The notes: a model not told the origin generated them from the letters alone. A DNA stretch of 64,000 nucleotides from Sphingomonadales bacterium (GCA_027486415.1 JAIXPC010000011.1:293411-357410); one strand, 5' to 3'. Shown: positions 27,383 to 35,432, counted from the first letter of the stretch. Numbers and translations: made by a program.

Positions 27383-29256
27383 CGTGCCAGGCCCAGGATC
27401 TGATCGAACAGGTCACGCGCCACGCCGATCACCTGGGCGTTGGCGCGATAGGCGGCCTGCAGCCGCGTCAGCTCGGCCGCTTCCCGTTCCAGATCAACCG
27501 CCGAAACGGCGTCGTTGGCGCGGGCGGCGTCTTCCTTCAGGCTTGCGGCGGCTGCTTCCAGCCGCTCGGTATCGGCGACGCTGGCACCGATACTGGCCAG
27601 ATCGGCGTCCAGCACCGCCTCGATCGTGCCGTTGGGGCCGGGCTGGGCGCGCAGGCGGCCAAGATCGAGGATGTGGCGATTGTCCTGCGAACTGGGCGGG
27701 GTGGGCGCAATGCGGAACTGGTCGCCTGGCGCCGCATCGGCGGGTATGCGGAACCGGATGCCCGGCCCTTCGATCAGGCTGCCATCGGCGGGCACGGTGG
27801 CCAGCAGGGTCGTGCCGGTGGGATCGCGGATTTCGGCCAGCCCGCCGGCCATCACGTCGATGCGCCAAGGCGGCGGCGTGGTGTCCCCGCCGGGCAGCGC
27901 CAGTGCGGTCGCATCATCGAACACATCGGGCAGGCCGCGCGCGCTGTTCGTCGGCAGGCCATTGACCTGCCAGCGCCCGGCCGCCGCCACCTCTGCCGGT
28001 GTCAGCGGTCGCAACGACAGGCCTTGTGCGCCGGTCAGCGGCGATATCGTCCATTGATCGCCCGCTGCCCAGCCATCGCCGATCGCCACCGTCAGTCCGT
28101 CGAGGAGCAAGGGTGACGGCCCGGTGATGCTGGCACTGCCGTCACCGCGCGACAGGGTGAAGCCGCCGGCTTCCGCAATCAGGCGATAGCCCGATGGATC
28201 CAGCACCCCGCCGTCGGCCAGCGTCACGTCCACCGGCGCCTGGCCAGCATTGGCCTTGCCCACATCGGTGCGGGTTGCGACGGTCGCAAAGATCGCCTGG
28301 CCGGGCTGGCCGCCGCCATCGATGCCGCGCTGGTGCCAGTCGTTCACCAGCGTGGCGAACGCCCCGGCGCTGCCATCCAGCGCGCTGCGGGCGCGGGCGA
28401 TCTGGCCGGCGGCTTCCAGCAGGCCGGCCAGCCGGCCGGAGGCAGGCAACCGGAACGGCACCGGGGCGTGATCGGGATCGATCAGCACGGTCTGGCCATC
28501 GGGCGCGACGCCGATGCGGCTGGCATTGCCCACCTGGGGCACCAGCATCACGGCTGCCGGGCCAAAGCCCAGCTTCACCTCCACCACGCCGCGCGGCCCT
28601 TCAGCAACGCTGATGCGCGCTTCATTGGCCAGATCGGCGAGCAGCCGGTCGCGATTGTCGAGCAGGCCGGCAGCCGCCACGTCGCCATCGTCGCCACGGC
28701 GCAGCTGGTCATTCACCTTGGCCAGCGCCGCCGCCAGATCGTTGATCCGCCGCGTGGAGCCGCGGGCCGCCGCATCGATATCGCCGGCCAACTGCTCCAG
28801 ATCGCGGCCATGGCCGGCAAAGGCGGCCGCGGCATCATCGGCGGCATCCAGGAAGATGGCACGCGCCGCGCCTTGCGTGGGTGCAGCGGCGAGGCGGGTG
28901 GCGGCATCGAAGAAGGCGCCCACCCGGCCGACGACATCGGCGCTGGTGGCCAGCGATTCCAGCCGCTGCAGCCAGTCCAGCCGCGCGGCCAGCCGGGCCT
29001 GATCGCCGCTGGCCACGCGCGCCGCATTGGCCTTCAGCGGATCGACATCACGCACCAGCGCGGCGGCGCGCACGCCGGCCCCGGCCAGTGGCGCGCGTTC
29101 CAGCGGCCCGCCGCGCCCGGCCGGCTGCGTGGCCAGCACGATGCGGCGGCGGACATAGCCGGGGGTATCGGCATTGGCGACATTGTCGCCCGTGGCATTC
29201 AGCGCCTTCTGAAAGGCCAGCACGCCCGAACGGCCAAGGGCCAGCAAGTCCATCAT
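27379..29256 (-). CDS. flgK: Flagellar hook-associated protein 1 FlgK
   Basis: A 625-residue junction protein between hook and FlgL. The N-terminal motif is LALGRSGVLAFQKALNATGDNVANADTPGY, of which NVANADTPGYVRRR is diagnostic, and the C-terminal helix shows AVDLEREAAELTRLQAAYRAN and AQVIGVARDLFDQILGL. Length is within the normal FlgK range. It overlaps flgJ and flgL by four bases each (ATGA), which suggests coupled translation across the 3' half of the flg operon. Confidence 0.95.
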   Translation of the reverse strand: MMDLLALGRSGVLAFQKALNATGDNVANADTPGYVRRRIVLATQPAGRGGPLERAPLAGAGVRAAALVRDVDPLKANAARVASGDQARLAARLDWLQRLESLATSADVVGRVGAFFDAATRLAAAPTQGAARAIFLDAADDAAAAFAGHGRDLEQLAGDIDAAARGSTRRINDLAAALAKVNDQLRRGDDGDVAAAGLLDNRDRLLADLANEARISVAEGPRGVVEVKLGFGPAAVMLVPQVGNASRIGVAPDGQTVLIDPDHAPVPFRLPASGRLAGLLEAAGQIARARSALDGSAGAFATLVNDWHQRGIDGGGQPGQAIFATVATRTDVGKANAGQAPVDVTLADGGVLDPSGYRLIAEAGGFTLSRGDGSASITGPSPLLLDGLTVAIGDGWAAGDQWTISPLTGAQGLSLRPLTPAEVAAAGRWQVNGLPTNSARGLPDVFDDATALALPGGDTTPPPWRIDVMAGGLAEIRDPTGTTLLATVPADGSLIEGPGIRFRIPADAAPGDQFRIAPTPPSSQDNRHILDLGRLRAQPGPNGTIEAVLDADLASIGASVADTERLEAAAASLKEDAARANDAVSAVDLEREAAELTRLQAAYRANAQVIGVARDLFDQILGLAR

Positions 29257-29513
29257 TTGCCGGCCTCCCGCGCCAGCAGTTGCGCCAGGCCGATGGGGGC
29301 GGCGCGGGCAATCAGCCGGCCGCGTTCATCATCGATCATGTCGCGCAACTGGTCGTTGTTGCCCATCAGGTCATCACCCAGTCTTGCCGCGCGCGCGGTT
29401 TTCAGCAGGCGTGTGACCATCAGGGCTTCGAATTGCTGGCCAGCCTTTGCGGCGGCCTTTGCCTCGTCAGGGCGCGACGCCAGTGACAACGGGGGAGACG
29501 ACAGCACGTCCAT
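29253..29513 (-). CDS. flgJ: Flagellar rod-binding protein FlgJ, N-domain only
   Basis: An 86-residue protein equivalent to the N-terminal rod-binding/scaffold domain of FlgJ (AAKAGQQFEALMVTRLLKTA, LMGNNDQLRDMIDDERGRLIA). The peptidoglycan hydrolase half of enterobacterial FlgJ is absent; a separate lytic transglycosylase gene at 36755-37486 in the same flagellar region probably supplies it. This split is common in alphaproteobacteria. It overlaps flgI as TGATG and flgK as ATGA. Confidence 0.92.
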   Translation of the reverse strand: MDVLSSPPLSLASRPDEAKAAAKAGQQFEALMVTRLLKTARAARLGDDLMGNNDQLRDMIDDERGRLIARAAPIGLAQLLAREAGK

Positions 29514-30604
29514 CAGATCACCACCAGTTCCGCCCGCAGCGCGCCGGCGGCCTTCAATGCTTCCAGGATGGCGACAAGATCGCCGGGGGCGGCGCCAAGC
29601 GCGTTCACGGCATCGACGATCTCGCCCAGTCGTGCGCCCGGCGCGAACAGGTTCATGCGCGTCTGCGCCTCGCCGGCCTCCACCGTTGATTGCTGCGTCA
29701 CCACCGTCTGGCCGCGCCCGAACGGGCCGGGCTGGCTGGCCTGCTGGTTTTCGGTGACCCTGACGGTCAGATTGCCGTGGGCAACGGCGGCGGGAAGGAT
29801 GCGGACTTCGCCTGAAATCACCACCGTGCCGGTGCGGGCGTTGACGATGACCTTGGCAGCGGGCGGGGCGAGGGTCACATCCAGCGCCTCCACCCGCGCC
29901 GCCAGTGCGATGCGGCTGGCGGCGGCATCGGGCGCGGTGATGGCGATGCGGATACCATCCTCCGCACGCGCCGCCTCGCCGCCGATGCTGCGGTTGATGG
30001 CGTCGGCCACGGCCCTGGCGGCCGAAAAATCCGGTTCGTTGAGATCGAGGAACAGCGGCCCGCTGCCAACGAATGGCGAGGCGACGGCGCGTTCGACGAT
30101 GCCGCCGGCCGGCACGCGACCGGTAGCGGGGGTGCCGACGACGATGCGGCTGCCGTCGCGGCCTTCGGCACCGAAACCGCCGACTGCCAGCGAGCCTTGC
30201 GCCAGCGCATAAATCTCCCCGTCCGGCCCCTGCATGGCGGTGAGCAGCAAGGTGCCGCCGCGCAGCGACTTGGCCTGGCCCAGCGCCGCCACGGTGACGT
30301 CAAGCCGCTGGCCGGGCTTGGCAAAGGCCGGCAGTTCGGCGGTGACGATGACGGCGGCGGCGTTCCTGAGCTGCGGGTTGACGCCGGGCGGCAGCACGAC
30401 GCCCAGCCGCGCGGTCGCCGATTTCAGCGACTGCACGGTGAATTCCAGATTCTGGTCGCCGGTGCCGGTGAGCCCGACGACGATGCCATAGCCGGTGAGC
30501 GCGTTGGCGCGGACGCCGGAAAAACGCGCAATGTCCTTCACCCGCTCCGCCTGGGCAGGGGCATTGAGGACGAGCAGGACAAGAAGGGCGAGCCAGCGGA
30601 TCAT
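29513..30604 (-). CDS. flgI: Flagellar P-ring protein FlgI
   Basis: A 363-residue P-ring subunit with a signal peptide of about 19 residues ending in NAPAQA. Family segments seen are RVKDIARFSGVRANALTGYG, GLTGTGDQ, NAAAVIVTAELPAF, GGTLLLTAMQG and KVIVNARTGTVVISGEVRI. The product is exported and assembles in the periplasm with help from FlgA. The ATG overlaps the flgH stop by four bases. Confidence 0.96.
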   Translation of the reverse strand: MIRWLALLVLLVLNAPAQAERVKDIARFSGVRANALTGYGIVVGLTGTGDQNLEFTVQSLKSATARLGVVLPPGVNPQLRNAAAVIVTAELPAFAKPGQRLDVTVAALGQAKSLRGGTLLLTAMQGPDGEIYALAQGSLAVGGFGAEGRDGSRIVVGTPATGRVPAGGIVERAVASPFVGSGPLFLDLNEPDFSAARAVADAINRSIGGEAARAEDGIRIAITAPDAAASRIALAARVEALDVTLAPPAAKVIVNARTGTVVISGEVRILPAAVAHGNLTVRVTENQQASQPGPFGRGQTVVTQQSTVEAGEAQTRMNLFAPGARLGEIVDAVNALGAAPGDLVAILEALKAAGALRAELVVI

Positions 30605-31350
30605 AGCGGGAAGAACGTGCCGAACAGGCGGGCGAGCCAGCCCTGGCGGCTGTTGTCCGCGACCTGACCGGTGCCGCCAAAGCGGATGCGGGCATCGGCG
30701 ATGCGGGTGGAGGGCACGATATTGTCGAACCCCAGATCATCGGGGCGGACAAGGCCGGTCAGTTGCAGATGCTCTTCACCACGGTTGAGCATCAGGCGTT
30801 TTTCGCCGGCAATCCGCAGCAGCCCGCCGGGCAGGACTTCGGCAACGCTGACAGTGATCTCGCCAAACAGCTCGTTGTTCTGCTCGGCTGATCCGCTGCC
30901 CTTGAAGCTTTGGCTGGCACCGCCCTGCGTGGCGCGATCGAGCGTGGCGGCGAGGGGCAGGGCCGGCGGGAAGCGCAGGGCGTTGTCACTGTCGCGGCCG
31001 CTTTCGGCGCTGGCGGATTTCGACGCGCGGGTGCGTTCGACCAGCCGCACGGTGATGAGATCGCCAACCTTTCGCGCCCGCCGATCGGTGACGAGGCCGG
31101 CAAAGCCCTGCGGGTTGAACAGGCTGCCGGTGGGGACCGCCTGCGGTGCGGGCGCGGCGGGCAGCGCGGGCGGGATCGGGCGCAGCTTCCTTGCGTGAGC
31201 GGGAGGGGTGAGGAGGAGGGCAAGCACAAGGACGTGCCAACGCCCACCCCCGGCCCCTCCCGCGCGCGGGAGGGGAAACATTTGAACCAAGCGCGATCTG
31301 CTCCCCTCCCGCAAGCGGGAGGGGTTGGGGGTGGGAACCTCCTCAGACAT
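30601..31350 (-). CDS. flgH: Flagellar L-ring protein FlgH with palindromic element read through at the 5' end
   Basis: The body of the protein is normal FlgH: GSLFNPQGFAGLVTDRRARKVGDLITVRLVE, seen by GLVTDRRARKVGDLITV, then FKGSGSAEQNNELFGEITV and LMLNRGEEHLQLTGLVRPDD. The 5' end is odd. From ATG 31350 the frame passes through a 93-bp palindromic element and gives an N-terminus MSEEVPTPNPSRLREGS... before the hydrophobic signal LVLALLLTPPAHA. A second start ATG 31281 lies inside the element and gives a signal peptide of about 30 residues. ATG 31350 overlaps the flgG stop by eight bases; neither start has a good ribosome site. No lipobox cysteine is visible, unusual for FlgH, which is normally a lipoprotein. 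Confidence 0.88.
   Translation of the reverse strand: MSEEVPTPNPSRLREGSRSRLVQMFPLPRAGGAGGGRWHVLVLALLLTPPAHARKLRPIPPALPAAPAPQAVPTGSLFNPQGFAGLVTDRRARKVGDLITVRLVERTRASKSASAESGRDSDNALRFPPALPLAATLDRATQGGASQSFKGSGSAEQNNELFGEITVSVAEVLPGGLLRIAGEKRLMLNRGEEHLQLTGLVRPDDLGFDNIVPSTRIADARIRFGGTGQVADNSRQGWLARLFGTFFPL
31243..31335. repeat. 93-bp palindromic element at the flgG/flgH junction
   Basis: Two internal palindromes, CCCCTCCCGCGCGCGGGAGG (and two more G; 31254-31275) and the GCAAGC-centred one at 31303-31324, stand between outer arms CCCACCCCC (31243-31251) and GGGGGTGGG (31327-31335). The whole forms a nested inverted repeat. It is the REP/BIME-like arrangement seen in intergenic DNA of alphaproteobacteria and is read in frame as the N-terminus of flgH. 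Confidence 0.75.
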
Positions 31351-32128
31351 TCTGCACCACGTAGCGGCTCATCTCGTCCGCCGCGTTGATGACCTTGGCG
31401 TTGATCTCGTAGGCGCGCTGGGTTTCGATCATGTCGACCAGTTCCTGCACGGTCGACACGTTGGATCCTTCCAGCATCCCTTGCCGGATGTTGCCCATGC
31501 CGGCCTGGCCGGCGACGCCCAGCGTTGGCGGGCCGGAACCAGCGGTTTCGCGGTAGAGATTGTCGCCCAGCGGCATCAGGCCGGCGGGATTGAGGAAGCG
31601 GGTGAGCTGGAGCTGGCCGACCTCCACCGGGGCGGCCTGGCCGGGCACGGTGGCGGTGACGATGCCATCGGGCGAGATCACCACCTGTGACGCGCCATCG
31701 GGGATGGTGAGCGGCTGGGCCAACCGAAGCCCGGCGGCGGTGACGATCTCGCCGTTGGCCGACAGCTTGAAGCCGCCATCGCGGGTGTAGCCGATGGTGC
31801 CATCGGGCATCTGCACCGCGAAGAAGCCGCTGCCATCGATCGCCAGATCGAGCGCATTGTCGGTCTGGAGGAGCGTGCCCTGCTGGTGGATGCGTTCGGT
31901 GCCGACCACGCGCACGCCGGTGCCGGTGCCCAGCCCGCTGGCATATTGCGTGTCGGGACCGGAGGCGGCGCCGGGATTGCGATCATCCTGATACATCAGG
32001 GTGGCAAAGCTGGCGCGGTCCTTCTTGAACCCGGTGGTGGAGACGTTGGCGAGGTTGTTGGAGATGGTCTTCATGCGCTGATCGAGCGCATCAAGGCCGG
32101 ACCGGGCGATCTGCAGGGCGGTAGTCAT
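31343..32128 (-). CDS. flgG: Flagellar distal rod protein FlgG
   Basis: A 261-residue distal rod protein. TALQIARSGLDALDQRMKTISNNLANVSTTGF is the FlgG start pattern (key part NNLANVSTTGFKK), and the C-terminus has NVSTVQELVDMIETQRAYEINAK. The length matches the family exactly. The ribosome site CGGAGA lies eight bases before ATG 32128. It forms the distal rod that crosses the L and P rings. Confidence 0.96.
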   Translation of the reverse strand: MTTALQIARSGLDALDQRMKTISNNLANVSTTGFKKDRASFATLMYQDDRNPGAASGPDTQYASGLGTGTGVRVVGTERIHQQGTLLQTDNALDLAIDGSGFFAVQMPDGTIGYTRDGGFKLSANGEIVTAAGLRLAQPLTIPDGASQVVISPDGIVTATVPGQAAPVEVGQLQLTRFLNPAGLMPLGDNLYRETAGSGPPTLGVAGQAGMGNIRQGMLEGSNVSTVQELVDMIETQRAYEINAKVINAADEMSRYVVQNV

Positions 32129-32145
32129 GGCGTGTCTCCGTGGCG

Positions 32146-32904
32146 TCAGGTGTCGAGGCGCATGAGGCGGGCGCCCTGTTCATCCATGTCCTGGGCAAGG
32201 CGGATCAGGCGGGCGTTGATCTCGAACCCGCGCTGTTCCTCGACCAGTTCGACCAGCGCCTGCGCGGCAGTGACGTTGGCGCTTTCCAGTGCGCCGGGTT
32301 CGACGCGGGCGGCCGGATCGGCGGGCAGGGGGTCTTGTGCCACGAACAGGCCATCGGCGGCCTTGTCGCGCCCGGTGAGCGCGGCGCCATTGACGAGTTT
32401 CAGCTGGCCGACGGGCGCCGGGCCATCGGGCAGTTGCGCGGTGATGCGGCCATCCGGCGCGATGGTGATCGCAGCGCCGGGGGGCACCGAGATGGGCGCA
32501 TTGTTGCCGCCGAGCACGACCCGGCCATCGCCATTGACGAGGATGCCGGTGCTGGTGACCGACAGATCGGCGCGGCGGGTATAGGCCTCCTTCACCTCGC
32601 CGCCGATGACCGGGCCCTGCACGGCGAGCCAGGCATTGCCCGACAGCGCCACATCGAGCGGGCGGCCCGTCGCCTGCACCTTGCCCGGCGCGGCGGGCGT
32701 GCTGAGCGATGGCGCGCCGACGAGGGCGCGGGCTTCGAACGCACCATCGGCAAGCCGGCGGGCATCGAGATAGCGGCCTTCCTGCGCGACGATCTCGCGG
32801 CGGAAGCCCGGCACCTGCGCGTTCGCAAGGTTGTTGGCCGTCACCTGCGATTGCCGCTGGCGCGCCGACAGGCCGGTGAGGGCGGTGTAGATCAGGCGAT
32901 CCAC
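32146..32904 (-). CDS. flgF: Flagellar proximal rod protein FlgF
   Basis: A 252-residue rod protein. The N-terminus is YTALTGLSARQRQSQVTANNLANAQVPGF, with NNLANAQVPGFRRE as diagnostic part, and the C-terminus has SANVTAAQALVELVEEQRGFEINAR. The start is GTG 32904 with GGAG nine bases upstream, four bases before the previous gene's stop region. Together with FlgB, FlgC and FlgG it builds the rod. Confidence 0.94.
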   Translation of the reverse strand: MDRLIYTALTGLSARQRQSQVTANNLANAQVPGFRREIVAQEGRYLDARRLADGAFEARALVGAPSLSTPAAPGKVQATGRPLDVALSGNAWLAVQGPVIGGEVKEAYTRRADLSVTSTGILVNGDGRVVLGGNNAPISVPPGAAITIAPDGRITAQLPDGPAPVGQLKLVNGAALTGRDKAADGLFVAQDPLPADPAARVEPGALESANVTAAQALVELVEEQRGFEINARLIRLAQDMDEQGARLMRLDT

Positions 32905-32909
32905 GGCGA

Positions 32910-34205
32910 TCAGCTCCGCAGGTTGATGATGGTCTGCATCAGCTGGTTGTCGGTCTCGATCGCCTTTGCGCTGGCCTGGAAGTTGCGCTGGGCCGCGATC
33001 AGGTTGACCAGTTCGGTGGTGAGATCGACGTTGGAGCGTTCGAGATTGCCCGACAGGATGGAGCCGATGCCGTTGCGGCCTCCTTCGCCCATCAGCGGCT
33101 CGCCCGATTGCGGGGTGACGACCCAGCTGGCATCGCCCACCTGTTTCAGCCCCTGCGGGTTGGAGAAATTGGCCAGGGCGACCTTGCCCAGTACCTGCAC
33201 CTCGCCGTTGGAGAAACTGGCGCGCAGCAGGCCATCGGGATCGACCGAAACGCTTTCGAGCTGGCCCGATGCGATGCCATCCTGTTCGATCAGCGCGACG
33301 CTGAACGGGCCGGCCTGCTGCACGGTGGCGCTGCCATGATCGATGGCCAGCGCCATCGCGCCGCCCCCGGTATCGGGGGTGAAGGCATCAAACACGAACG
33401 GCGCGGCCGGATTGGTGAGGTTGCCGTTCACATCGAACGCCATCGGAATGCCCGGCGTGCCGCCGACATTCAGTTCGGTGTTGCCGACGAAGGCGCGGGC
33501 GGTCCAGCGGTGAAACGGGTCGCCGGCGGTGGGGATGCTGTCCTTCACGTAATAGATCGTCGCGGCGAGCGGATTGCCCAGGCTGTCGAACAACGTGACC
33601 GACGTGCTGGCGTTGAAGGTGGACGGATCGTTGCGATCGAACTGATAGGGATTGCTGGGGGTGTAGATCGGCCGGTTGGCGATGATCGGCGCATCGGCCG
33701 GCAGATTGGCCGAAATGCGGATTTCGGTGGAGGGCTGCGGCGGGCCACTGAACAGCGGCAGCCGCGCCGGCACCGTGCTCGACAATGTGGTGGACTGCAC
33801 GGCGCCATCCGTGGTGGTGGGGAACAGCTGCAGCTTGCGGCCCTGGTTGTCGACAATGAAGCGATCGGGGGTGACGCCAAAGCTGCCAGCGCGGGTGAAA
33901 TGGGTCTGGACGCCGCCGGCGCCTGATTTCACCACGAAAAAGCCCGGCCCGCCCAGCGCCAGATCGAGCGCGGAGGTGCTGGTTTCGGTGGGGCCCTGCT
34001 GGAACTGCTGGGTGATGGATCGGACGATGGTGCCGGAACCGACGATGCGATTGGGGTTCTGCAGCGCCGACGTCGAGATGATGTCGCCGAATGCCACCCG
34101 GCTGCGCTTGAAGCCGGCGGTGCCGACGTTGGCGATGTTGTTGGCGATGGTCGCCATTTCGGTTTGCGCGCCGGTCAGTCCGGAAAAGGCGGTGTAGAAT
34201 GCCAT
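32910..34205 (-). CDS. flgE: Flagellar hook protein FlgE
   Basis: A 431-residue hook subunit. It starts with FYTAFSGLTGAQTEMATIANNIANVGTAGFKRSR (key part NNIANVGTAGFKRSR) and ends with NVDLTTELVNLIAAQRNFQASAKAI. The variable centre carries the expected hook domains (FSGPPQPSTEIRISANLPADAP). The start is three bases after the flgD stop. It should polymerise on the FlgD cap into the hook. Confidence 0.96.
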   Translation of the reverse strand: MAFYTAFSGLTGAQTEMATIANNIANVGTAGFKRSRVAFGDIISTSALQNPNRIVGSGTIVRSITQQFQQGPTETSTSALDLALGGPGFFVVKSGAGGVQTHFTRAGSFGVTPDRFIVDNQGRKLQLFPTTTDGAVQSTTLSSTVPARLPLFSGPPQPSTEIRISANLPADAPIIANRPIYTPSNPYQFDRNDPSTFNASTSVTLFDSLGNPLAATIYYVKDSIPTAGDPFHRWTARAFVGNTELNVGGTPGIPMAFDVNGNLTNPAAPFVFDAFTPDTGGGAMALAIDHGSATVQQAGPFSVALIEQDGIASGQLESVSVDPDGLLRASFSNGEVQVLGKVALANFSNPQGLKQVGDASWVVTPQSGEPLMGEGGRNGIGSILSGNLERSNVDLTTELVNLIAAQRNFQASAKAIETDNQLMQTIINLRS

Positions 34206-34208
34206 GCG

Positions 34209-34481
34209 TCAGGGCCTTTCTGCGGGGGTGGAGCGGGCGATCAGCTGGTCGAGCCGGTCGATCACCGCCGACAGCTTGACGTTGGTTTCGGTGCTGCCCG
34301 ACACCTGGGCAAACATCGCCATCTGCTGGACATACTGGAAGTTATCGACCGGCTTGGTCGGGTCCTGGTTCTGCAGCTGCGCCGTGAGCAGACGCAGGAA
34401 ATCGCCCTGGTCCAGCGTCGATTTGGGCAGCCTTGCGCTGGCAGGCTGGGCGGCGGGCAGGCCGGGCGGGATGGCGGTCAT
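34209..34481 (-). CDS. flgD: Short flagellar hook-capping protein FlgD (N-domain only)
   Basis: Only 90 residues, against about 220 in most FlgD proteins. The conserved N-terminal region is intact: LDQGDFLRLLTAQLQNQDPTKPVDNFQYVQQMAMFA, with key part LTAQLQNQDPTKP. After residue 85 the frame ends; the Ig-like and tudor-like domains that form the cap are missing. The stop is followed by flgE at a normal distance, so no obvious remnant of the missing part remains. Either this organism uses a minimal FlgD, or a second protein supplies the cap domains elsewhere. The start overlaps flgC as ATGA. Confidence 0.9.
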   Translation of the reverse strand: MTAIPPGLPAAQPASARLPKSTLDQGDFLRLLTAQLQNQDPTKPVDNFQYVQQMAMFAQVSGSTETNVKLSAVIDRLDQLIARSTPAERP

Positions 34482-34879
34482 TTGCCGATCCTCAGCGTGT
34501 CGAGCATCAGGCTGCGCGCGGTGCTCATCACCTCGACATTGTTGGCATAGGCGCGGGCGGTTTCGACCATTTCGACCATCTCCTGGTTGGGATCGACGGC
34601 TGCGGCCCAGACGTGCCCGGTGGCATCGGCCAGCGGGTGATCGGGATCGAGGCGCTTTTCGGGCGTGCCGGTGCGGGCGACGCGCTGGACATCCACGGTG
34701 GCCGCCGCACCGGCATATTCGGTGGCAAACACCGGCCTGATGGCGCGAAAGGCCCCGGCCTCGCTGCCGGCGATGGTGCCGGCATTGGCCAGGTTGGACG
34801 CGATGGCGTTCATCCGCACCATCTGGGCTGCCATGGCGCGTCCGGCGATATCGAAGGTGGAAATCGGCGGTTTCATCAT
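34478..34879 (-). CDS. flgC: Flagellar rod protein FlgC
   Basis: A 133-residue proximal rod protein: FDIAGRAMAAQMVRMNAIASNLANAGT at the start (key part RMNAIASNLANAGT) and PNQEMVEMVETARAYANNVEVM near the end. The usual length is 130-140. Translation starts at ATG 34879 or 34876 (MMKPP); ATG 34879 gives ATGA overlap with the flgB stop. The protein cooperates with FlgB, FlgF and FliE in the rod. Confidence 0.95.
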   Translation of the reverse strand: MMKPPISTFDIAGRAMAAQMVRMNAIASNLANAGTIAGSEAGAFRAIRPVFATEYAGAAATVDVQRVARTGTPEKRLDPDHPLADATGHVWAAAVDPNQEMVEMVETARAYANNVEVMSTARSLMLDTLRIGK

Positions 34880-35247
34880 TCGCCGCCCTTCAGCGCGTTC
34901 ATGATTGTCTGGATCCGGCTGGTGAGAAAGCCGAGGCTGGCGCGGTAGCGCACGGCATTTTCGGCAAAGGCCGCCTGTTCGGTGGCCATTTCCACCGTGT
35001 TGCCATCCAGGCTGGGCACCAAGACCGAGCGGTTGCGAATGCGGCCCAGTTGATCGGCAAACTCTGCGCCAAAACCGCCCTTTTGCGCCGCCGCCAGCCG
35101 GGCCAGCGCGCCATCGGCGTCGATGTCGCGGGCGCGATAACCGGGGGTGGCGGCGTTGGCGATATTGCCGGCGATCACGTCCAGCCGCTGCGCCCTCAGC
35201 TTCAGGGCGTCGGCAGACAGGCCAAGGGCGTTGTCGATCAGGCTCAT
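34876..35247 (-). CDS. flgB: Flagellar rod protein FlgB
   Basis: A 123-residue rod protein and first gene of the flgBCDEFGHIJKL operon. Key parts are RLDVIAGNIANAATPGYRARDID and, towards the end, MATEQAAFAENAVRYRASL. ATG 35247 gives a normal N-terminus and size; the frame is open far upstream (to 35496) through promoter DNA. A sigma-54-type promoter at 35258-35275 predicts a transcript starting one base before this ATG, so the mRNA would be leaderless or nearly so. Confidence 0.94.
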   Translation of the reverse strand: MSLIDNALGLSADALKLRAQRLDVIAGNIANAATPGYRARDIDADGALARLAAAQKGGFGAEFADQLGRIRNRSVLVPSLDGNTVEMATEQAAFAENAVRYRASLGFLTSRIQTIMNALKGGE

Positions 35248-35257
35248 GCCGCTGGCC

Positions 35258-35275
35258 AAGCAAAAGCCGTGCCAA
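35258..35275 (-). promoter_or_regulatory. Sigma-54-type promoter of the flgB operon
   Basis: Read on the minus strand the sequence is TTGGCACG-GCTT-TTGC-TT. It carries both the -24 GG and -12 GC elements with the correct ten-base spacing and matches the known RpoN consensus at every conserved position. The -12 C is at 35260, which predicts transcription start at 35248, one base before the flgB ATG. Confidence 0.88.
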
Positions 35276-35289
35276 GAGCGCCGTTGCGA

Positions 35290-35342
35290 GCCACCCCGAT
35301 GGGGCGGCGCATCCTTGAAGCAGGCCACCCCGATGGGGCGGC
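35290..35342. repeat. Two 19-bp near-palindromic direct repeats between flgB promoter and upstream palindromes
   Basis: The 19-bp unit GCCACCCCGATGGGGCGGC occurs at 35290-35308 and again at 35324-35342, identical, with starts 34 bp apart. Each unit is itself a near palindrome with a CCCC-GAT-GGGG core. Relative to the predicted flgB start they lie at about -51 and -85. They could be binding sites for a flagellar regulator or part of a dispersed repeat; nothing distinguishes these by sequence alone. Confidence 0.7.
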
Positions 35343-35350
35343 CCGGGGCG

Positions 35351-35387
35351 CGGCAAGGGGTTGCCGATCGGCGGCAAGGCCTTGCCG
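35351..35387. promoter_or_regulatory. Tandem 16-bp palindromes CGGCAA-N4-TTGCCG between flgB and flgA
   Basis: Perfect palindromes CGGCAA-GGGG-TTGCCG (35351-35366) and CGGCAA-GGCC-TTGCCG (35372-35387) have centres 21 bp apart, two helical turns. They lie about 110 and 131 bp upstream of the predicted flgB start and about 80 and 101 bp upstream of the predicted flgA start, the usual range for enhancers of sigma-54 promoters. CGGCAA half sites resemble the ftr sites of Caulobacter FlbD (from memory). Confidence 0.72.
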
Positions 35388-35432
35388 GCTCCGGGCCGGC
35401 GAACGCCACCATCGCCGCGGGGGGGAAGGCGA

